A DNA stretch of 64,000 nt from Hyalella azteca (lineage: Eukaryota; Arthropoda; Malacostraca; Amphipoda; Hyalellidae), in contig NW_025934994.1 in NCBI RefSeq assembly GCF_000764305.2, positions 186,001 to 250,000 on the forward strand, given 5' to 3'. The translations under genes were made by a program, and so were the position numbers. Below the pieces are notes generated by a model. The model did not search any database, was not told where the DNA came from, and saw only the letters and a list, made by a program, of their open reading frames with translations. This document shows, one piece after another, positions 48,501 to 60,559 of the stretch; the stretch's first letter is position 1; the number at the start of each line of letters is the position of its first letter.

Positions 48501-51500
48501 AAGTTCACCAGGCGTTTTAATTGGTCAGCGTTCAACCGTCTATAGTTCTCATTGCTAGGGACCGCTCGATAGGAGACAGAAAAACACCATCGTATTCCAA
48601 TTCGACAGCGCACTTCTATATCCAGAGTCATTTGCTCTGGATGTCGCAGAACTCTATTGGAGAACAGATCTGGCAATCGGTCATTTTATCGATTAAGATT
48701 CACGTGTAATAGCAGTTCTTGCGATAATATTAAAAAAAATCAAATACAATCTGTGAATTTTTTGTATTTGATTCGATGGAGATGATTTATCCAACGCGTT
48801 GCACTAATCCATTCGTACACGTTAGTTCGTCACTAACTAATCCGCGATAAAAATCACAAATTCAAACAATTTTCATGCACTCTAAATTTTGCTAGCATAA
48901 GTAAATCTTAAAAAATCGTTTAAGACAAGAATATGTAAGCCCTGATGGATATTAAACGTAGTTACAGGAAATACTGGAAACCATGCACTTACATTAACCA
49001 TATACCCTACAGTATCAATGTTTCCCAATGAAGGTAATAGAAATCCAATGATGATTTGCAATGCGTAAAATTTGTCACTTAGTAACTGTTTTTACACTCC
49101 AGATCAAGAACGTCAGCGCGCGTTATTGTTAAGATTCTCTTCGCTTGTCAAGATTCCAGTGATGTATAAGAATAATGGTTGAAACTATCCGATGGTTAAA
49201 CTCACTGACCGAAAACCGACTTATGATCATTATAATTTATTCCGCTCATGACTCAGCGATCATTCAATCATGGGGATCTTTAGTAATTCGTGATTAATCG
49301 TTCGTTAGTAACTATGCAAGTAACGGGTCAAATAATAATGAGGAAAGAAAATTAGAATGAATTCGTCCGAATCATCAGAAATCTAACAATCCAAGAATTC
49401 CATGCACGAGCGTCAGGAATTTGCAGACAAATTTGTGCAGCTGGCAAGAAATGAAACCTTGTAAGGAATCTAATCACGAGCGATGAGCTCATTTTCCTCT
49501 CAGTGGAAAGGCTAAAATCGAAAATTATTAATCCCAGCTTTTAAAATATCTGCATATAAATTATATGTGCCACCTCACACAGCCATAGAAGCTGCTAGGC
49601 GGGGAATGCCTGAATCCAGTTTCTTCGAAGAAATTTATTGAATATTCTAATGAAAATATGAATGGTACATTACATTAACAGAAGTTTCAAGAATATTTTA
49701 CACCTGAGCAGGTGATAAGAATACTGTGAACGTCTTTTACGCAATAATTTTGATCTAAGTTCACACATAAAGCGTGATAGAGGTAAAGTACAGACTTTTT
49801 TTTTCAAGGGTAAAATTGCATTTACGCAGCATGCAGCGACCCCTTCAATTTCCAGAAGTTACCTTAATTTCTCTTACTGTCTAATGAAGAAGCCAAACTT
49901 TTCTTGCAAGTTATATCTCACTGCGATAAAATGAAACGTTAAGAAGAAACCGCGGCGCCCGGGTCTGACTTAACATATTACAAATTTGTACCACCAATTG
50001 CAGTTATAAGGACTATTTTGTTGCTCAAATTATTGCGAGCAACGTTTTTGTAATCATCATAGTAATATTATAGCAATAAATCCTTAATATATCATTGTCA
50101 TCACTATTTAAACTTGACATCTCTGCTCAGTCACCTTCGGCGGATACGAGCATTGTATATAAATATAATTCACCACATATAATTTATAACATAGAACACA
50201 ATAAATATAATAAAAATGTATAATATAATCATGTCCAGCATTACTGACTCTTGCGACCACTCTATTGAGCAGCTAGCTGCTACGATCCTAACGTGCATTA
50301 CTTGTGATGTTGACGAGGTTTTGGATGAATAATAATAACTTGAATATAATTTATTTACTGTCGATTACATAAAGTTCATAATATCAGCAAATTGATTGTA
50401 ATATGAATTAAATACTTCATTTTATTTGTGATATTTTTGTTAGTGCACTGATGTGAGAAAAAAATTGAGTCCCTCGCCCATTGAAAACTGTCATCAATGT
50501 GAATTTATTCACAATTTAAAATGAGTTGTATACAAGTGTACACAAATGGCCACTATATGACGTGGTAAGGCAGATTTCCCTCCTTAGTTCAAGTTTGATT
50601 GAAAACCAAATTAGGTTTAGGCTTTCGATCTTCATCCACTATACTTTTATTCTTTGTACTTATGTCAATTCAAAATTTTATATATAAATGTTGTAAAAGT
50701 TAAAATTACTCGAAAATGAAAATTGTATATTCGAAAAATCATATGATATGAAAATTTCATTTAGAATTGTTCTTTTTGATTTGCCGGCGCCATCAAGAAA
50801 TTACGTCCAACTCATTAAAAAAACGTGAATTATCTATAAAAAACATTCTCTGGTCTTCAAGAAAACCCGTATACTTATTTAATTTTTGAAGCATCGGGAT
50901 GCTATTTTTTATTTAATCCAGAAAGAATTCCAGAATGAAATGATTTGGATCCAGATGATACTATATTTTAACAAGGCTCTTCCGCAGTACAAATAACGTA
51001 CTAACATTTATGCCGCCCTCAGGTAGCTCATCAATGCCCGGCAACAGATAGCGGTAAGCTCCACCCATCAATGGCTAAACATCAATTAATATATTATGAC
51101 CTTTGAAAGTAATTAGGATACTAAGTGGGGCCAAGCTATGCGTTTCCATTGCCTGCGGTTAACGTCCATTAGTTACGATGTAAGATCACATAATTCAGTG
51201 GCAATTACAACACGTGCATGATTGTTAACTAATTTTTATCTTATTATTTTATTATTATTTTATCAATCGACTAATTTTTATATTATTTAATCCATCAGTA
51301 ATATCGTTGCAGGAAAGACAATGCGCGATGCAGGAGGAATTTATAAATTTAGTTTGATCGAGGCTAATGATTGCATAAGTTTGATAAAATTTGCTTGTTA
51401 TAATATTAATCCATGTCAGTAATGAATAAGAAGTCAATTTCCGTTGCAATGTACAAGTAAAAAATATGAAGAAACTTATGATGTGTATTTCGAATGGATG

Positions 51501-52429
51501 CCAACAATGAACAAATTTTTCAACTCGTTAATTGAGACGTGAAACAGATGTGACTATTTCATCATGCGGACAAAGCAGGATTGATTAATAAATTTAAAAA
51601 GAAACTGGGCTGGCATAAATCCGTATCCTTCAATTTGTGCTTTATTTTAAACAATGCAGAACAAAATATCGCTCCAGCGCTCACACAGTAGATTTATCTG
51701 ACAAACAGCAAACGACGGAAGCTTGTAGACTAGAAAATACTTGATTTTCATTTCATGAAAATTATTGGTCTGAGACCACTTATTTCTATTAGTGCTTAAT
51801 ATATTATTATCTGTCATTTTTTAGTATTCAAAATTGTTTATAATATTGAACTGCAGTTATTGCTAGCCCAAGTATATGCAAAATAATTGGCAGATCAATC
51901 TTCGTTAAAGTGGTTTTGTCAAATACGCATGAACAAAAAATTATCCCTAAAATTAATTCCTGATAAACAAGAAAACATAAGTTTAAAATAATGAAACTAT
52001 CGTGCGTCACAGATCTTAGCCAGTTACAATCCAATAGGTTTGCCAATAAAAAGCCATTAATGTTAATTATTAGCAAGCTATTGTGTCTAACCATCACCAA
52101 GCTATTTATGTTTACCATTAACAAGCAATTATTATAGTTTACAATCAACATGCCAAGCTAAACAAGCTAGTCTACTGACATTGACAACTCACTGCTAATT
52201 TATTAATCAGGTTTCAATGTACAACCGACGAGTATTCCAGATTCTCTTCTTCAAGAAATCAAGATTAAGCCAGAGAATCTTATGTAAAATGCAGCTGGAT
52301 TAAGATTTATACGAAGGAGATGTCCGTGCGAGTCATGCGACGCTACAACATCGATCCTTCGTGTACCGTTTAAGTCTAAGTCTGCACGAGACGAAGTGAT
52401 GGATGAGACTAGGTGATGAGTTTGAGGGT

Positions 52430-52718
52430 TAGGGAATGAGACGTGAGTAGATAAGTAGATGAGTGTATGAGTAGATGAGTGTATGAGTAGATGAGTGTAT
52501 GAGTAGATGAGTGTATGAGTAGATGAGTGGAAGAGTAGATGAGTGGGCGAGTAGGTGAGTAGGTGAGTAGGTGAGTAGGTGAGTAGGTGAGTAGGTGAGT
52601 AGGTGAGTAGGTGAGTAGATGAGTAGGTGAGTAGGTGAGTAGGTGAGTAGGTGAGTAGGTGAGTAGGTAAGTAGGTGAGCAGGTAAGTAGGTGAGTAGGT
52701 GAGTAGGTGAGTAGGTGA
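52430..52718. repeat. 8-bp (GAGTAGGT)n and 16-bp minisatellite
   Basis: Right part is gagtaggt repeated ~20 times; left part is a 16-bp version gagtagatgagtgtat. The stop-free minus-strand frame (THLLTYSP) is a by-product. Confidence 0.95.
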
Positions 52719-53149
52719 AGCGTACAAAACTTTATATAGAACTTACATAGTGCCCTCGACTGTTCTTGGTGCTCAGTGAAACTTTAGGCCAGAGAATGAA
52801 TATCTTATTGCCCTATTAATTACAGAAAATAACATTGCTGTTTCTTGCTATAGAATGGCGTAGTATAAGCGAGTAGTTTTCAATATATTATTGACCAAAC
52901 TAACGACAATAACTGTCATTTTCCCATTGAAGGCTCATCAATAGAACACACGAGGACGCATTATGCACATGATTGCCTTGAATAAAGGCTACTGGGCGCT
53001 GTAATATTCTGTCCCAACAAGCGTTGTAGCGCTCGGGAAAGATGAATGGCTCATACTGTTCTCATAGTGACACGCTTCATGAACAATTCATTGATACGCT
53101 CGTTTGTTGCGCGGAAGGAAAGGGGGCGAAAAGTGCATGACAATTTGAA

Positions 53150-53288
53150 AAAAATATAACTCAGTACTCACTGCAGTGAGTGACAAAGAGCGCATTTTCT
53201 CGTCGACGAAAACTAGAGGTCACGGACGGACGGACATGACGAGCACAATAGCGCCTTTTTTCCATACATGAGAAAATGCGCTAAAAAC
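53150..53288 (+). mobile_element. GCGCATTTTCTC element, copy 7
   Basis: agtactcactgcagtgagtg, gacaaagagcgcattttctc, gtcgacgaaaac, gacgagcacaatagcgcctt, gagaaaatgcgctaaaaa. Confidence 0.85.
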
Positions 53289-54355
53289 ACTCAGGTCTTT
53301 GAGTGAAGATAGATCATTCGCTACATTGACCCCAAACTTTTGAAGCGTCAGGTGTTTGTGAAGAAAATCTTTATAAATGCGTACGTTTCTAAAGAATGTA
53401 CGTAATACGGTCTGATAGTGAAATAAATTCACCGAAATTAAACCCAAAATTACAGGAACAAGAGAGGCTATTTATAAAAATTCTGAATATTGACCTGTTC
53501 ATGATATCGTTTAACGGTTGGTGATCCTAGAAAAATAACAGTAGAAAATAAATATACACGCGTAATAAAAAAATTTTCGTGAAACTAGTTAACCTGACTA
53601 TCATCTTCCGTTTTCCATTCTAACGCCATTTGCGGATAGCAAGAAAGATTTTCGAGTTCCGTGGATTTTTTTTATACTCGAGAAGCGTCCAAAATTTATG
53701 GCAGATTGTTATCTCAGCGGTCACCTAACACTCGAGCGACTTAAGGGTAAGCTCGAGTTGCTTTCGACTAATGGGTCGTAAAAATCGAGCAAGTGATGAA
53801 CATAAATCTAGACGATAATGGGTTTTGTTGTGATCCTACTTTAGCCTGAGAATTGGTATTTTGCCCGCTCTGCGATGGCGTCAATACCGCACCGTCAATG
53901 CTCACCATGAACTCCCATTAATCTCATTGATTGATGACATTTTCCGCGCGGGGCTAAAGCGAAATGGCCAAGCCATCGCAGCGCTGATTAATCCTTCATA
54001 AGAACTCAAGCTTTCGTGCACTTCTCTATTTATTTATTTAATAATGTGCTGGTATATAGCTTAAATAATTGACTCTAATTCGTTCATTATATTGAAATAC
54101 AAATGTCAACGAGTTTAAATCCTTGAACCACTCAAAAATTTAAACCCTGACCGCATACAATGAGTTTAAACCTTAGTCACAACAATTGGAAGCCGAAATA
54201 ATTTAACCAAAATCGTCATTCTATAAAAAAGTTGCTATCTATACAAATAAACACAATATTCTAGACTGTGCACTGTAAAGGTTTGGAATTTTTCATTCTA
54301 CAAATAGAGACTGGATAAATAATGTTGATATTTATTATTAAAAGCAAATACTTAC

Positions 54356-54740
54356 TTTGGCTGCATCGCTGGTCCAGATGAAGTCATATTCATCAAGCGT
54401 CTGAATCTTGTGTCACGTTCTCCACTTCCATATTGCACGTTTTCATCTTGGACTTTAAATGGTATTTGCGCTGAAACTTCAGGTTTAAAATCAGTGATAA
54501 TATCGATCGCTGGTCGACCTACACTCGGTTTTGTCAAGTCCACAAGTCTATGGCCAGAAGGTTTTTGTCTGTGTTGATTTGCATGCCATGTCAGCAAAAT
54601 CCTTTTCTTGGTGAGGTGTTGCAAAGTCACGTTGCCCCAGTCGGCGTTAGGATTTCCAACTCCCACGCAGTCCTGCCACTGCCATCCATGTCCCCAGCAC
54701 AACAAATGTCCTTTCTCGTCCCGGCGTGTAGATGCCATGA
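54356..54740 (-). CDS. FN3 N-terminal-half exon, 5' boundary uncertain
   Basis: The donor CCAAA|GTAAGT at 54356/54355 is near-consensus and leaves AA, completed by G of the 22468-22601 exon to Lys. The frame is open back to a stop at 54753-54751, so the exon cannot begin beyond 54750; AG sites near 54741, 54709 and nearer are possible acceptors. The text NPNADWGNVTLQHLTKKRI then LLTWHANQ fits strands A-B of a fibronectin type III domain (NV.L..LT...I.LTW). It is followed by an unusually long segment (FKPEVSAQIPFKVQDENVQY, RFRRLMNMTSSGPAMQPK) before the FN3 E strand in the next exon. NVT and NMT are sequons, so the segment is extracellular. No signal peptide or ATG context here makes it a plausible first exon; upstream exons are missing from view. 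The end is secure, the start is not. Confidence 0.75.
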
Positions 54741-54750
54741 CTTGGACGAG

Positions 54751-56057
54751 TTAAGCAGGCCTCCGCAAATGTGGAACACTTTCTCCCTTATTTGCCTACC
54801 CGCACCAGACACAATGCAACACATCAGACTGCTCCTCCAAACTTTGACAAAAATGAAGCTTAATCCAATTTTTTTTAATCAGAAAATGTTTTTATAAACT
54901 CGATCTCAAACCGGAGAATATAATTTTTCCCTGTCTACACTTTGTATTCACACACGATTGCGAGTGAAACTTGCCTATTCATTCTGATTTAGATTTGAAT
55001 AACTGAATGCATTTTATGTTCAAATTTCGTTATTAACACTACTTGATAAAGTACTTGTCTCTCAAAGTCCACCGAATTTTCGGATTGATCAGAACGGATC
55101 AGAACGGATTGATTGATTGGATTACAAATATAAATTAGATCAAAAGCCTTTTATCAAGTGAGTAAAACATATTTCTTACTTATGAAGGACCGTTCTATTT
55201 TGTCTTATCAATCTACTCTTGGATTAGATTGGGATGGTAAATCACTATATCACTACAAACTTTCACTTTTCACCGTCACACCATATATTATTTGCAACCT
55301 TCTCGCCAACTCCAGCTCAATATTTCAGTAACCTTATTTTCAAATGCTTTCCCTAAATCAACAAGATTCTAGTACGCCGACACTTACAGAAGAATATTAT
55401 TAACGTCACGGCCGAAATTTGAGGAAAATTCTGCCGTAAACCTTATCTTACCGCAAGTTTTTGCACAAGTTTTCAAATTTGTCCGTTTACAGCGAGATCT
55501 CGCGACAATATCCTTGGAAGTGGGGGCCTGAGTTTGTCAACTTGCTGGTCACTGGCCTGACCGGCAGCTTCTGTAGAGCAAAAGGAAAACTTTATCAATT
55601 TCGGCACGCTTTGATCACTAAATTTTGGTGCAGATGTGGAGAGAAAGATCATTGTATGAAATTACTCTTTCATTTGATTTAACAAATAATTTAATATTGG
55701 CAGAATTTCACAGAGACCAAAAGAGATGGAAAATCAACAGGAGAGAACAAATATTTCCATCAACAATTTTCAGTGGATAAGAATGTATATTATATATATT
55801 TATATTATTTACACTAATTTTCTATCTAGAAAAGTAAGATTTATTGGGGTAAGGAGTTTTGCGATATTGTTACTCTTACCGCTGTATCCCACACTTGTTA
55901 CATATTTGACTTACTTGATATTTCGGACACAAATCTGGTATAAAAGTTGCGTGAAAACATGTATACCAACTTGGGCATTGCGCATAACGGAAATAATATC
56001 GTTAATGGCTGTCTGTGACATTAGAATTTACACTACCTTCTCGCGCCATCAATTGTA
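54751..56057. other. Upstream region of the FN3 exon, no feature supported
   Basis: Probably intron. Open frames of up to 121 codons occur (for example 55726-56091, which runs into a transposon end), without domain signatures. Confidence 0.4.
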
Positions 56058-56818
56058 CAGGGTGTCCCAAAAAAACGATACTCAACTTTGAATGGCTGTA
56101 ACTCAAAAAGTAATAGAGTTTGGTAGGTCAGGATTTGTTCTCTATGTTTTTCTACATCTCTCCACCAAAAATCAGACAGATCGATGTGGCCATAAGCGTT
56201 TGATAGGAATTTCAGTGACATGTGCTAAAATCGTGCTTGCGCAAAGTTTTAGTAAGATCATTTTGCATAATCATTACGTTGTCTTGACATGTTTTGTTTT
56301 CGCTGTTTTATTTTTTGTATATCTGATGAGACCAACGATTGTCATGATTGTCTCTCAGCAAAGATTGTCATGATTGCCTCTCACCAAAGATTGCCATGAT
56401 TGTGTCTCACCAAAGATTGCCATGATTGTGTCTCTCCAAAGATTGCCATGATTGTGTCTCACCAAAGATTGTCATGATTGTCTTTCACCAAAGATTGTCA
56501 TGATTGCCTCTCACCAAAGATTGCCATGTTTTTGTCTCACAAAAAATACAAAAAATAAAACAGCGGAAAGAAAACATGTCAAGACAATGCAATGATTATG
56601 CAAAGTGATCTTACTAAAACATTGCGCAAGCACGATTTTAGCACAAGTCACTGAATGCTCTATCAAACGCTTATGGCTACATCGATCTGTCTGATTTTTG
56701 GTGGAGAGATGCAGAAAAACATAGGGAACAAATCCTGACCTTCAAAATTTTTTTAACTCTATTACTTTTTGAGTTACAGTCATTCAAAGTCGAGTATCGT
56801 TTATTTTGGGACACCCTG
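56058..56818. mobile_element. 761-bp foldback MITE with TA target duplication (Tc1/mariner type)
   Basis: Flanked by TA (56056-56057 and 56819-56820). Ends CAGGGTGTCCCAAAA and its inverse TTTTGGGACACCCTG (with one change). Inverted arms are very long: about 56058-56320 and 56546-56818, matching through actcaactttgaatggctgt, cgcttatggccacatcgatc-type text and tttgttttcgctgttttatt. The loop is a 26-bp array. No transposase frame. Would form a long hairpin RNA if transcribed. Confidence 0.9.
56330..56548. repeat. 26-bp tandem repeat, ~8 copies, in the foldback loop
   Basis: Unit gattgccatgattgtgtctc-accaaa with c/t variants. Confidence 0.92.
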
Positions 56819-56937
56819 TAGATTTTATTTATGAGGGATATTATATTGTTCTACAGGTTTCTTTCAATCTTTGTAATTACTGATTCATGCAGAAGTAATA
56901 TTATGAAGTTCTTTCCAGTGTGATAAAAAGGAAATTA

Positions 56938-57732
56938 CAGGGTGATTCACGTAAACTTCTTGATATGCCTTTCACGCCAAGCAGTCAGATGTTGTAGGGA
57001 AAGGGCATAGCTATGATAGGCAAGATCATGAAGTTTTCTGTCCCGCCCAGGCAATTGCCACTTTGCATTGGACAAGTGATTAGCGTGCGTTTGCTGTTGA
57101 GGCGTAACTAATGGCCGTTCCATTATCGCTATTCAACAAGCATTCCGTACTCGCTTCCGTATTCGTCCTTCAGGTCGGATTCCTGATCGGAAATCGATTG
57201 TTATGAGGGTAAACACATTTAAGGTTAGTGTAAGTGCATGTGAATGCAAGAGGGTCTGGAGGTCAGTAGACTGCAGCAACGCCCGAAAACTTAGAGAGAA
57301 TTAGAGAGACGTTTCTGCGTTTTCCACACTTTCCGAGACGACATTTTGCAGAGTGCCTTATCTTCCTGAGAGGTGACCTTCTTTGGCAGGCCCAAACCCT
57401 CGATTTGGATCCATGTGATTTTTTATGTTGTTATCATAAATCAATTGTTTATAATGACTGTCCAAGGACCCTACCTAATACAAAGAGCAACATATTCCAA
57501 GTCATCGCCAACATACCCGTCAATATGTTTCAGAGAGTTGGATGGAACTTCAAAAATTAACTAACTGAATTCACTGACAATGGTGGCCGTCATTTTTCCG
57601 ATGTCACCTTTAAAATTGAATGATAAAAAAGTCAGGTGATGCCTTTTTCTAAAAAATTATACTTTAATGATATCTTAACTCGTTTTCTTTTTATTGAGCT
57701 TTCAAATCAGGAAGTTTCCGTGAATCATCAAG
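56938..57732 (+). pseudogene. Decayed mariner-type transposon with transposase remnant
   Basis: Inverted ends agggtgattcacgtaaactt and ggaagtttccgtgaatcatc; TA on each side. On the plus strand, pieces of an IS630/Tc1-mariner transposase are readable across frames: IIAIQQAFRTRFRIRPSGRI then PDRKSIVMRVNTFK (N-terminal helix-turn-helix region of the type found in insect copies), ATPENLERIRETFLRFPHF, TLDLDPCDFF (equivalent of the catalytic SPDL.P.DFFLWG block), and IPVNMFQRVGWNF near the C-terminus. Stops, frameshifts and a large internal deletion remove most of the catalytic core; inactive. Lies 120 bp from the foldback MITE with related TACAGGGTG ends. Confidence 0.85.
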
Positions 57733-59129
57733 TATTTATTCTTTAGTGGCACATGTGGATCTGTGTTTAAGAAAATAAAGTTTTACTCGTGAAATAGTTT
57801 TTAAATATTAATTGGCATAATATTAAAATCATTTTCCACTTTAGATTTAAGGTTGTTCTCAATGACCACATTTTATCCTCACATGCTAATAAATACTGCT
57901 ATGCGCAGTGCACTTAAGCGTAGCTCGGTCACAATCGGCAAATGCTGGAATGGAGTGCGTTAGAATAAGAGTTATCTTACTGGAAGCCCACGTTTGCATC
58001 CACCTCATTCAGCTATGAGAATTGCCATCAAACGATGCGATATTCTTGTGTACAATGGAGATTAATAGCTTTCTCTTACACTCCAGTGCTACATTCTTCT
58101 TAGTTTTAGAAACTTTGTGTATATATAAATGTATTTTTTTACTGAAATTGTTTGACTAAACTCTTGAGTTTTTACTCACTTTTATGTTACTAATTCTCTT
58201 ACATTTGCGTGTGCACTCCAGTTTCGCTTCGGATACTTTCTTTCAGTCAATTTAAGTTTGATTGCTCAATTTAAGTTTGAGGTCTTCTTTTCAATAGGAA
58301 TTTCTTGTGAATGTGTTATTGAATTTTTGAAGGTACAATGAAGCTGATTCCCAAAAATTTTCGTGAAAAAATAGGAGTTTTTTTTGCTATTCCTTTGCAA
58401 AATCTTGCTTAACGTGCCCAACATGATTTCAAGTTATCTCAACACTAAGGTATATTAATTTGTATACAAATCAGATCGAACCCATCATGTCAGGAGAATG
58501 AATACAAAGTCAGAATACAATCAGTGACTACGCTAGCAAAATATAAGTGAGGAAATTTTCAAGTAAAATTCAGTACCCTGGGTCCACTGAATGATCAGTC
58601 TGACTCACAAATGAATCTTGACAATAAATCAAGATCAAGTGAGTAACCTTACAGGCACAAAATTTGTGTATTAATTAATTCGACGTCTGTATACAAATTT
58701 AAAACGGCATGAAAACTGAGAGAAATGAAAAGTAATAATAATCAGAATTGTAGCCTTCACAATAAAATTTTAAGATATATTCTCCAGTTTTCATATTTCT
58801 ATAGTCACATAAAAATATCAAAAACATCTGTCTCAAAACGTTTCTTTTTAGTCACAAAGAGTTTTCCAGTAAAAATCGTAGCGTTCAGTCCAGGTTAACG
58901 CGGGCGCGCTTGATCTGGACCTGGTGAATAAAGTATAAAACTGGGAACGATTTTTCAAGCGTCGCAGGGGATTCTCTTTGAAACGAACTGATGCGAGGAC
59001 GAAACTCCAAAGCTCGCCTTTTAAAAAGGGACTGACTCAACGTGAAGACTAAAGGAAAAAACTCGAGCGTAATAACGGTGTTCAGTAAAGCAGAGCTTTA
59101 TTCTGATGTTCCATGAAATGATGCATCAC

Positions 59130-59335
59130 GTTATTAACATGGAGTGTTATGTTCGTTATCAGTTTCCAGCGCTTGAAATAGAGTGTGTGTGTTCGTTATC
59201 AGATTCAAATGCTTTAAACATTAATTGTGTATGTCTGTTGTCAATTTCAAACGCTTTAAAAATAAATTGTGTATGTCTATTATTAGTTTCCAACTCTTTA
59301 AACTGATAATTGTAAGTAAGTAATCAGTTTCCGAT
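59130..59335. repeat. ~46-bp degenerate tandem repeat, 4-5 copies
   Basis: Units such as gtgttcgttatcagattcaa-atgctttaaac and gtatgtctattattagtttc-caactctttaaac. Confidence 0.8.
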
Positions 59336-59424
59336 ACTGAACGTGTGCATGTCCATTTAAAAATTCAACCTGACTTTCCAATTTTTATTTGTGGATAAAA
59401 TGCAAGCGGGCTTGGTGGGCTTAA

Positions 59425-60301
59425 GGGGAGCGTCTGAGTCAAAAATGAAAGTTTTGACTTTTTCAATTTTCATACTCATCTTAAAGCTTACATTCTGACG
59501 CATCTAACGGTACCAAAACCATCTCTGTACGTTGATTTATGCGTTCACGACAGATCGCGAAAGGGTTAGGGGTGGTGGAGTTCCTTAACATTTAATATAG
59601 GCCTAAATTACCGGTAGCACACGCTAGTCTGAACACGCTGTGCTTCAGTTATCCGCTTGCAGTCATATAGGATGGTACTCGTGCCGTCGTTCGCATCATC
59701 CTTGACAGAAATTGAGCTCCAATATCGTGTAGTCTTGCGACCTTGAACCCTTGAATGTCTTTTTCGAGGCGCGCGCGACTTTGTCGGGCCCTACTGATAG
59801 TTAACTTATTGTCACTGCAAACCTATCTCCTCCTAGAATTTTGAAGCTACATCAATGAGACAAACACCATTCGATTGGAAAAAAAAGATCTACAAAAGAG
59901 TGTATACGTTTTTCTAATTTCGTTACAGTTAAGATTTTATTCTGCAAAAAGGAGGGGGGGCGAGGGGTAAAATCGAAAAATTTCCGACAACTTTACAAAA
60001 ATGCTCCCACACCCACAAAAATGAGAATTTCAAAAAACGCATACATACTTTTTTAGATATGGTCTTTACGCATCGAATGATATGTGTTTCGATGTTGTAG
60101 CTTGAAAATCCTAGGAGGAGATAGGTTTTCTAAAGTACCCTTTTTTTGGCCGTTTTCTATGAATTTCACGTTTTCTTTAATTTTTTTCGAAAAATTTACA
60201 CGAATAAAAAAGTCTTAGAATTTCGTTTTACATACGTGTGCCAAATTTCGAATCGATCCGTCTGTAAATAACCGAGGTAAATTTGACCCAAGACGCTCCC
60301 C
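59425..60301. mobile_element. 877-bp non-autonomous element with TTAA duplication (piggyBac-like)
   Basis: Flanked by TTAA at 59421-59424 and 60302-60305. Terminal inverted repeats GGGGAGCGTCTGAGTCAAA and its inverse TTTGACCCAAGACGCTCCCC (diverged inside). A second, internal inverted pair of ~57 bp lies at 59818-59876 and 60070-60130 (cctatctcctcctagaattt against its inverse). No transposase frame. TTAA duplication is characteristic of piggyBac and some related elements; the terminal bases do not start CCC, so family placement is open. Confidence 0.8.
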
Positions 60302-60559
60302 TTAACTCTGCAACACTTCACTTTTTAATAGTGAGGTTCTTCATTGATTTTTTATGTAAAAATATTGTATGGACTATTGCGTAATTTCAATCGAATCAAG
60401 CATTTTTCTCCAATATTAATGAATAAAATAACCGAGATTGAATTTTACCAGATGGTTCGAAATATAACGGCCGGCTGGAAGGATTAATTTTTACGTGTGT
60501 AGGTTATTTTTCTCGGCTAAATTATTTTAGTAGAGGCTTTGTTTCTCTACTTTTGAACG

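Larger units (their letters stand above)
22602..54355 (-). other. Giant intron, ~31.8 kb, within the FN3 coding region
   Basis: GTAAGT donor at 54355 and ttgcag acceptor at 22602 join in phase 2 to give Lys. Many open frames of 60-120 codons fall inside, none with a recognisable domain. It carries the repeats and elements listed separately. Stretches 24080-25640, 26340-31500, 31640-33110, 34100-35100, 36020-37100, 37220-38800, 41600-42640, 42840-44230, 45620-46890, 48510-52430 and 53290-54350 show no feature I can support beyond AT-rich, sometimes slightly GC-richer unique-looking DNA. A further unrecognised exon cannot be excluded. Confidence 0.7.

Noticed and set aside
50231..50332. Small 33-codon plus ORF starting MSSITDSCDH
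   Set aside because: Acidic small peptide with good ATG context, but no homologue recognised; too short to support alone.
52251..52727. 158-codon minus ORF (THLLTYSP repeats)
   Set aside because: Stop-free translation of the GAGTAGGT array.
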